NCBI GenBank assembly: GCA_030761205.1
Contig: JAULJL010000033.1
Span: forward strand, 6,331,501-6,395,500
Length of the DNA stretch: 64,000 nucleotides
Source of the DNA: Fremontodendron californicum
Taxonomy: Eukaryota > Streptophyta > Magnoliopsida > Malvales > Malvaceae
Reading direction: 5' to 3'
Every line of letters starts with the position of its first letter. The stretch's first letter is position 1. Under the pieces are notes generated by a model. The model searched no databases. It was not told where the DNA came from and was given only the letters and a program-made list of their open reading frames with translations. Both the position numbers and the translations under genes were made by a program. This document shows, one piece after another, positions 57,094 to 64,000 of the stretch.

Positions 57094-58993
57094 AGCACCG
57101 TTACCTTACTCGTGCACAAACTAAACCTATGGAAAATGAAGAAACTGCACGGATAGAGAGAATGGAGAGGGAACATAAAGAATTGCAAGAACAGTTGGAA
57201 AAATCTCAAGAGGAATCAAGAGAGCAGATGGCAAAGTTCATGGAACTGGTGTCCACAGCAATGAAAGGAAAAGGACACGTAGAAAACTCGACTACCCGAG
57301 AGGAGTCAGGGGGCCACACTGAGATGGTACTGCCTAATGGACAATCTGCTCAGAGTGCACAAGTTTTACCCTCAGCGGGTGTGACACCTGTCGTCTATAT
57401 CCATTCCATGGTGGGATCACAGCAGAATCAGGCACCAATTGGCATGAATCTTGGAGCCGCCCTGGCTAATCCCATCAAGGTCCTAGAGTTAGATGATCTT
57501 GCCGAACAAGAAAAGCTAAAATTGGCTGAATTGAAGAGGGTTGAGTTGGCAAAATCACAGAACAAGTATCGATTGTTAGAGGAGAGGCTTCGAGCTGTAG
57601 AAGGGGCAGAATTGTTTGGTAGCCTCAAAGCTAAGGAGCTAAGCTTATTTCTTGATCTAGTAATCCCACCCAAATTCAAAGTGCCAGACTTTGAAAAGTA
57701 TGATAGGACCAGCAATCCTTTGGCACACTTGACTATGTACTGCCGAAAAATGACTGGGCACGTTCATGATGACAAGTTGCTCATCCATTGTTTTCAACAA
57801 GATAGTCGGACGAGGTCAACAACCAGGTGGTAGTACAATTAGCTCATTCGAAGCAAGATCCGCTCGAGGATGGACTTGGCGAGGGCATTTCTAGATCAGT
57901 ATAAGCACGTACTAGACATGGTTCCGGATAGACTTCACTGCAAAACATGGAGAAGAAGGCTACGGAGAGCTTCAAACAATATGCTCAAAGATGCAGGGAT
58001 ATGGCCACTCAAGTACAACCTCCCCTCACGGATAAGGAAACCACCGTCCCTTTTGTTAATACATTGAATGCTCCATTCTATGACAAGCTTGTGGGTAATG
58101 CCACAAAGAATTTTGCCGATATGGTTATATCTGGGGAAATGATCAAAAGTTCCGTCAAGAGTGGCAAGATGGATGGCGGAGAGTCTGCAGTTCCCAAGAA
58201 AACGATCCGCGCCAAGAAGAAAGAGGGAGAGATCCATGCGATCAGTTTTGGTAGCCATCTCGTCACACATCCGGCTCTATATTCACCTTACCCAACATAC
58301 AATCCATATTACCCAACCATAAACAACCTCACTCAAAACCCATTTCGGTACATGGCTATACCTTTGCAAGTATACCCAACTAACATTTCACCACAGATAG
58401 TTATTCCTTCCAACATTGTGCCAAGCAACCAAACTACCACCCCAAGAAATGATCAAAGAGCCCTCAGAAGCAATCACAGGCCTCAGTTCGAACCGATCCC
58501 AATGACTTACAGTGAGTTGTACCCTAAACTGTTACAGAGGTAGCTCGTCGCACCTGTCTATCTATAACCCCTAAAATTGCCATACCCCAAATGGTATGAT
58601 TCCAACGCCCATTGCGCGTACAACGCAGGAATTCAGGGGCATTCAATTGAGAACTGCATTGCTCTTAAGCACAAAGTCCAAAGCCTTACAAACGCAAGGA
58701 TTTTAAAATTTGGACCAAGAGCGAGACCTAATGGTACGGGTAATTCGTTGCCTGACCATAATGAATCCAAGGTCAATGCAGTAACGTCGGTGGAAATAGG
58801 AAGGATCAAAAAGAATATCAGCAAGGTGAAGACGCCCATGCTTAAGGTTTGGTTGGAAATGGTCAAAGCCAGGGAGATTCAGTCTGAGGTGAGTCTGAAG
58901 GAAGTTGCAAGCAAGTCAGGGACTTTTTGCCAGTTTCATGGGTGCGAAGGGCATGCCGTTCAAAACTGTAAGGAATTTGCAGCAAAAGTATAG
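57094..58993 (+). pseudogene. gag: Tat-type gag, frameshifted
   Basis: The N-terminus (57094-57833) reads RYLTRAQTKPMENEETARIE, then a coiled coil and the capsid start FKVPDFEKYDRTSNPLAHLT and CRKMTGHVHDDKLLIH. The frame is lost near 57800. DLARAFLDQYKHVLDMV appears in one phase and MEKKATESFKQYAQRCRDMA (from 57947) in another, which then runs to a TAG at 58541. From 58577 the same phase holds two knuckle-like motifs, HCAYNAGIQGHSIENC and CQFHGCEGHAVQNC. At least two frameshifts and one stop break the protein. Confidence 0.82.
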
Positions 58994-59528
58994 AAAATGA
59001 TGGATATGGGAGCGCCCAATTTTATGAAGAATCTGAGGAGAATGAAGTAAATGTAATTAAAGGGGAGGCCAGTTACGAGGTCAATCGACCCTTGATCATC
59101 TACTATAATGAGTCGAAAGTGAGGCCATCCAGTTAATGAGGAACTTGTGCCCAAAATGATTATAAAGGTACCATTTCCTTTTTCTTACAATAAGGAGAAG
59201 ATGGTGCCATGGAAATATGATTGCAGCATAGTGACATCGGATCCTTGAGTCATCAGGCAGCTGCGGAGGATATAACCGGAGTGGGCCATCTGACACGAAG
59301 TGGAAAATGCTATGCCCCAAAGATAGTGGAACCTGGCCAGGCAAAGAGAACCACGAAATTCGATCAAAAGAACAAGATTATGGGACAGACTCCGTAGAGC
59401 AAGTACCGACAAAAGAAGTAGAGATGAGTATTTTTCCGACCAATAAAATGAAAGAGCCAGTAAATGAGAAGAAGGCTTGCAAATTTTTAAGATTCATCAA
59501 GCACAGTGAGTATAGTGTAGTAGAGTAG

Positions 59529-60257
59529 TTGCATTGCCAGCTAGCAAGAATCTCAGTCCTCTCACTGCTGCTGAACTCGAAGCCTCACAAGAATACTTTA
59601 CTGAGGGTGCTGAATCAAGCCTATGTATCCAACAACATATCAGTAGAGAAGTTGGACCATTTGGTGGGTAATATCATTGCCAACAGTTTCATCTCTTTCA
59701 GTGACGATGAGATACCACCCAATGGAATGGGATCTACCGAAGCCCTACACATAACCACTGTTTGTAAGAGGCACATCCTGCCAAGGGTATTGATCAACAA
59801 TGGGTCATCATTGAATGCGTTGTCTCTGGCTACGTTGTCTAAGATGTCTATTGATATGTCTTACATGAAACCGAGTCATACCATAGTCAAAGCTTTTGAC
59901 GGGACCTATCAGAACGTGATGGAGAACATTAAGATTCTGCTTCAAATTGGTCCATGCACTTATAAGATCAAGTTTTAGGTGATGGACATCATCCCGTCCT
60001 ACAATTGCCTTTTGGGAAGGCCCTGGTTTCATTCAGCTGGTGATGTGCCATCTTCCCTCTATTAGAAGTTGAAATTTGTAGTGGAAGAACATCTCGTTAG
60101 TGTGGCAGGAGAAGAGGACATAATTGCCTCTGCATCGACGGACACTCGCTACGTCGAGGTGAATGAGGGGGCGGTAGAATGCTCTTTTAGGTCCCTAGCA
60201 TTTCTCAACACCATATCACGGAAGGATGCAAGATCTCGAAGCCTCGACTATTAAAGA
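59529..60257 (+). pseudogene. Tat-type aspartic protease, active-site Asp changed
   Basis: Retropepsins process the polyprotein. Here HILPRVLINNGSSLNAL stands at the active site. The expected Asp of the D-[NT]-G-S motif is Asn, so this copy should be inactive. Downstream VMDIIPSYNCLLGRPWFHSA and EEDIIASASTDT confirm the family. There is a stop at 59976-59978 (after IKF) and another near 60064 within the same phase. The linker 58994-59528 between gag and protease is heavily broken. Confidence 0.8.
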
Positions 60258-60974
60258 GCACCAAGATAGGTGTTAAACTGACCATGAGGAAGGGTTGTCA
60301 AACTGGAAATAGACTTAAAAATTATCTTCAAGGAATGGCTCGAGCAATGAAGATGACCGAGAAGAAAGACAGGTTTGGCCTGGGGTATCACCCTAGCGGG
60401 TTAGAAAAGAAGAAGCAAATGGAAATGAGTAGATAAATAAGGCTAGCCTGTTCCTCGGTTTCAAAAATGGAGTGTGAACTTATGACTTTCCCTCCGATCT
60501 TGGATGTCTTTCTCTCTAGAGGCTAAGAGCAAGGAAAAATGAACTCTGATGATATATTGGTGATCCTGGAGCAAGCATTTCAGAAGTTCTTCATCGAAGT
60601 GGATGAGGAGAAATCACTGAATAAGGTTGTGATTAGTGTGATTGAAGAGTGAGAAGTAGGGAATACAAGCATGAGTCACATAATGCGCCCATGCCCCCTA
60701 GGTTTTGTATTAAGGAATTGGAGTGCAATTGAACTTCCTGTATTATTTAAATCCACTCCAAAGTAATGCTTTGAATCAATCTTAATTGCCTCTACCCAAG
60801 GGCATTAAGAATCTTTTAGTACGGACTTATGTTTACAAATCATCAATTAATAAATGACAATCATGATGCATTTTATTCATTTGACTCGTCTTACATTCTT
60901 ATATTCTTTCATTATTTTTGCATATATGTTTTTCTATATTGTTTCCTTCTCACCTATTTCCAAGTACCCGAATA

Positions 60975-62431
60975 CTAAATATGAGGACTGTCCCATCAAT
61001 AATTCTGAATTTGATTTTGAAAGACCCATTTGCGCGGGTGATTTTGACACTGACGAAGATGTCGAAGATTGTGTTGTACCTCCAGATTTGTTAAGAATAA
61101 TAGAATAAGAGGAGAAGCAAGTGTTGCCTCATAAAGAGTCGGTGGAAGTTATAAATCTGGGAAGTGAGGAGGAAATAAAAGAGGTCAAATTTAGAACTAC
61201 GATCTCATCGTCTATGAGGTAAGAGTTGATAGCCTTGCTCCAAGAATATGTGGACTTGTTCGCATGGTCATACCAAGACATGCCCAGATTGGAATCTTAT
61301 ATTGTGTTTCACAAACTCCCTTTGAAGCCAGGTTGCAAGCCGATCTTGAAAAAGTTAAGAAGGATGAGACCTGAAATGCTTTTGAAGATAAAAGAGGAAG
61401 TGAAAAAACAGTTTGATGTCGAATTCTTAGAAGTGGCAAAATATCCGGAAAGGGTAGCAAATATTGTCCCAATTATGAAAAAAGGATGGCAAAGTACAAT
61501 GTATGTTGACTATCGAGATTTGAATCAAGCGAGCCCTAAAATAACTTTTCGTTGCCTCATATTGATTACCTTGGTGGATAACAGTGCAAAAAATTCCATA
61601 TTCTCCTTCATGGATGGGTTCTCAGGGTACAATCAGATTAAAATGGCACCAGAAGATATGGAGAAAATCACGTTTGTAACGATGTAGGGAACATTTCGCT
61701 ATAAAGTGATGCCTTTCGGATTGAAGAATGCCGGGACAACATACCAAAGAGCTATGGTAACCTTGTTCCGTGATATGATGCACAAGGAGATAGAAGTTTA
61801 TGTTGATGACATGATTGCGAAGTCGCAAAGAGAGGATGAACATGTTGCAAATCTCAAAAGACTCTTTGAGAGGTTGAAAAAGTTTCGACTCAAACTTAGC
61901 CCGGCAAAATGCACCTTTGGAGTCACTTCGAGGAAGTTATTAGGGTTCATCATCAGTAAGAGGGGAATTGAGATTGACCTGGATAAAGTGAAGGCCATCC
62001 AGAATCTACCGCCACCTCGTACTCAAAAAGAAATAAGAAGCTTCTTGGGTAGACAGAATTACATTGCTCGATTTATCTCTCAATTCACTAATAAGTGTGA
62101 CTCGATATTCAAACTGCTCCGGAAGCATGATTCAGGGGAATGGAATGAAGGGTGACCAAAAGCCTTTGTTAAGTTCAAGCACTATCTTTCAAACCTGCTA
62201 GTGCTAATGTCGCCTGTTCCAGGGAAACCTCTGATATTGTATTTGTCTGTGTTTAAAAAATCCATGGGCTGTGTGTTGGGGCAGCATGATGAGACCGAAA
62301 AGAAAGAACAAGTCATCTACTATCTCAGCAAGAAGTTTACATATTATAAGCTGAAATATTCATCGATAAAAAGACTATGTTGTGTTTTGGCCTGGATAGC
62401 CCGTAGGCTCAGACAGTACATGTTGTACTAA
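60975..62431 (+). pseudogene. Tat-type reverse transcriptase and partial RNase H
   Basis: The frame is constant but stopped at 61106, 61220, 61685 and 62153. Reverse transcriptase motifs include YVDYRDLNQASPK, FMDGFSGYNQIKMAPEDME, MPFGLKNAGTTYQRAM and the catalytic YVDDM. RNase H follows (PLILYLSVFKKSMGCVLGQH, IYYLSKKFTYYKLKYSSIKR) and breaks off after RRLRQYMLY at 62431, where a deletion begins. The polymerase catalytic Asp pair is still present, but the stops prevent a full protein. Confidence 0.88.
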
Positions 62432-62438
62432 AAATCGA

Positions 62439-63600
62439 ATGGCTGATGCTTTAGCCACTTTGGCTGCAATGTTTAAAGCGAATGAGAGAGCCGGGGTTGT
62501 GCCTATCAAGATAAGTATATATGAGTCTCTTGCCCATTGCTTAGGCATCGAAGAGGAAGCGAATGGTCACCCTTGGTATTATGAAATTGTGCAATACATC
62601 AAGAGTCAACAATACCTTTAACAGGCAAGAGAAAATGACAAGAGAACCTTGAGGAGAATGGTGATGGGTTTTGTCTTAGATGGGGAAATTCTCTACAAGA
62701 AAGGGAAAGATCAGGTGCTATTGAGCTGTGTCAATTCTACCGAGGCTCAGAGAATGCTCGAGGAAGTCCACAAAGGGATATGCGGCACTCATGACAATGG
62801 CTACATGTTGGCCAAGCAAATTATGAGGATGGGGTATTATTGGCTAACGATGGAAGGCGATTGCATTAATCATTCTCGAAAATGCCATAAATGCCAAATA
62901 TATGCAGACAAGATTCATGTTCCTCTATCACCATTGCATGGCATGGCGTCTCCATGGCCTTTCTCGATGTGGGGGATGGATATGATTAGGCCCATTACCC
63001 CGAAAGCTTCAAATGGACATCGTTTCGTCCTGGTGGTTATAGACTACTTCACCAAATGGGTAGAAGCTATTTCTTATGCCAATGTGACTAAGTCAGTAGT
63101 GTGCAAATTCATTAATAAGGATAGTGTGTGCCGATATAGGCTTCCGGAGAGAATAATTTTGAACAATGCTCTCAATCTGAATAACAAGATGATGAAAGAA
63201 GTTTGTACTCAGTTCAAGATCAAACACCATAATTCGGCACCTTATCACCCGAAAATGAATGGGGATGTATGGGCTGCTAATAAGAATATAATGAAGATTG
63301 TTCAAAAGATGACTGATGTGTACAAATACTGGCACAAGTTACTATCTTTTGCTCTTCACGCATATCGTACCTCAGTCCATACATCTACAAGGGCTACACC
63401 ATTCTCTTTGGTGTATGGGATGGAGGTCGTGTTGCATATTAAAGTTGAATTCCTTCCCTTTGTGTTTTGATGAGGTTAGTCTAGAAGAAGCAGAATGGGT
63501 CAGGGCCTATTATGAACAACTAAATCTCATCGAGGAGAAAAAGGCTGAAGGCCATATGCCATGGGAAAATGTATCAGAAGAGGATGATTCGAGCCCATAA
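62439..63600 (+). pseudogene. Second RNase H tail and Tat integrase, catalytic residues lost
   Basis: MADALATLAAMFKANE is the end of the additional RNase H typical of Tat elements, so about 150 residues are missing between it and the previous frame. After a TAA at 62619 the integrase follows: zinc finger with H and C (HKGICGTHDNGYMLAKQIMR, CHKCQIYAD) and the core start WPFSMWGMDMIRPI. Of the DDE triad the first Asp remains. The second is Asn (in RIILNNALNLNN) and the Glu region reads MNGDVWAANKN, with Trp where Glu is expected. The frame stops at 63470 and continues in another phase to 63600. Confidence 0.85.
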
Positions 63601-64000
63601 TAAAAAGGTTTACCCTAGGCAATTTCAGGAAGGGAAATTGGTGTTAACAAAAATTCTCCCTATTCAAAAGGATCATCGCGAAAAGTGGACCCCGAATTAG
63701 GAAGGACCTATATGGTGAAAAGATCTTTTTTTGGAGGAGCACTGATCTTGACTCGGATGGACAATGATGATTTGAGAAATCCCGAAAATGCCAACGAGTT
63801 GGAGAAGTACTATCCCTAAAAAATTGATGAAAAATGAAAAAAAAATGAAAGAGAAAAATGAGAGGTTTAAGTCGAAAACCCAAAAATGGTGACTTAAATC
63901 GAAAGGAGGACACTTGGGTTGAAAACCCGAAAGGGCGACCCAAGTACTTGCCAAGTTGGACCATGGGGTCAATGCTCCGTGAAAAGGGGAACAAAGCTTC
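63601..64000 (+). other. Integrase tail remnant and start of the 3' noncoding region
   Basis: Scattered phases read RQFQEGKLVLTKI and related integrase C-terminal words up to about 63815. After that come repeated GTCGAAAACCC and TTGAAAACCCGAAAGGGCGA words usual after the integrase of Tat elements. Confidence 0.6.

Larger units (their letters stand above)
53765..64000 (+). mobile_element. Tat/Ogre-like internal region, decayed
   Basis: The order is primer site, leader, ORF1 with a coiled coil, gag, protease, RT/RNase H, and integrase. This is the Tat layout with an extra ORF before gag. Every coding part has stops, frameshifts or deletions. The 3' LTR lies outside the window. Confidence 0.88.

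Noticed and set aside
1..64000. GAATTC at the start and AAGCTT near the end as cloning boundaries
   Set aside because: Both hexamers are common in such DNA and the last one is followed by another base, so this says nothing firm.
1..64000. tRNA or rRNA genes
   Set aside because: The tRNA-like words at 29136 and 53768 are retrotransposon primer sites. No cloverleaf or rRNA core was recognised.

Overview
The window looks like nuclear DNA from a flowering plant, most likely a eudicot. It is AT-rich and carries spliced plant-type genes with GT..AG introns, a receptor-like protein, FAR1/MULE and Ulp1 mobile-element proteins, and long-LTR Ty3/gypsy retrotransposons primed by tRNA-type sites. I cannot name the species. 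Almost everything here is mobile DNA or its remains. I saw no convincing intact host gene, tRNA, rRNA or CRISPR array.

Layout. 1-3449 is the 3' part of a long Tat/Ogre-like LTR. 3808-5061 is the C-terminal half of a leucine-rich-repeat receptor-like protein. About 5.06-20.3 kb may be one degraded Mutator-like element. It holds an HMG-box-like fragment, a plant-mobile-domain plus Ulp1 cysteine-protease pseudogene (+ strand), and a FAR1/FHY3-type transposase-like pseudogene (- strand) split by a solo Athila LTR. A 2.5-kb array of about 20-bp repeats that changes strand twice follows. 20.3-27.6 kb holds solo-LTR candidates, a reverse LTR end, and minisatellites of 81, 55 and about 250 bp.

27623-37280 is a young, structurally complete Athila-type element: two 1507-bp LTRs, target duplication TATTG, a tRNA-type primer site, and polypurine tracts. 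Its polymerase has been lost. An in-frame deletion joins the protease to the tail of the integrase. In the usual place of extra ORFs it carries two unusual genes: a 178-codon basic, cysteine-rich ORF, and an intronless gene for a LOG-like cytokinin-activating enzyme broken by one small frameshift near its start. Each is preceded by a TATA-like box and a polypyrimidine-AG splice acceptor. This accessory-gene cassette is the most interesting part of the window.

37688-40150 is a probable chromovirus solo LTR. 40171-53764 is a pile of Tat/Ogre-like LTRs with no internal regions between them. From 53765 to the window end lies the decayed internal region of such an element (ORF1, gag, protease, RT/RNase H, integrase), with stops, frameshifts and lost catalytic residues. 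Its 3' LTR lies beyond the window.

How the parts work together: the Tat LTRs are the old background, the minisatellites grew inside or next to them, and the Athila element inserted recently into one repeat unit. Because it lacks polymerase and integrase core, the Athila copy would need enzymes supplied in trans by an intact relative. It can be viewed as a non-autonomous carrier of two accessory genes.
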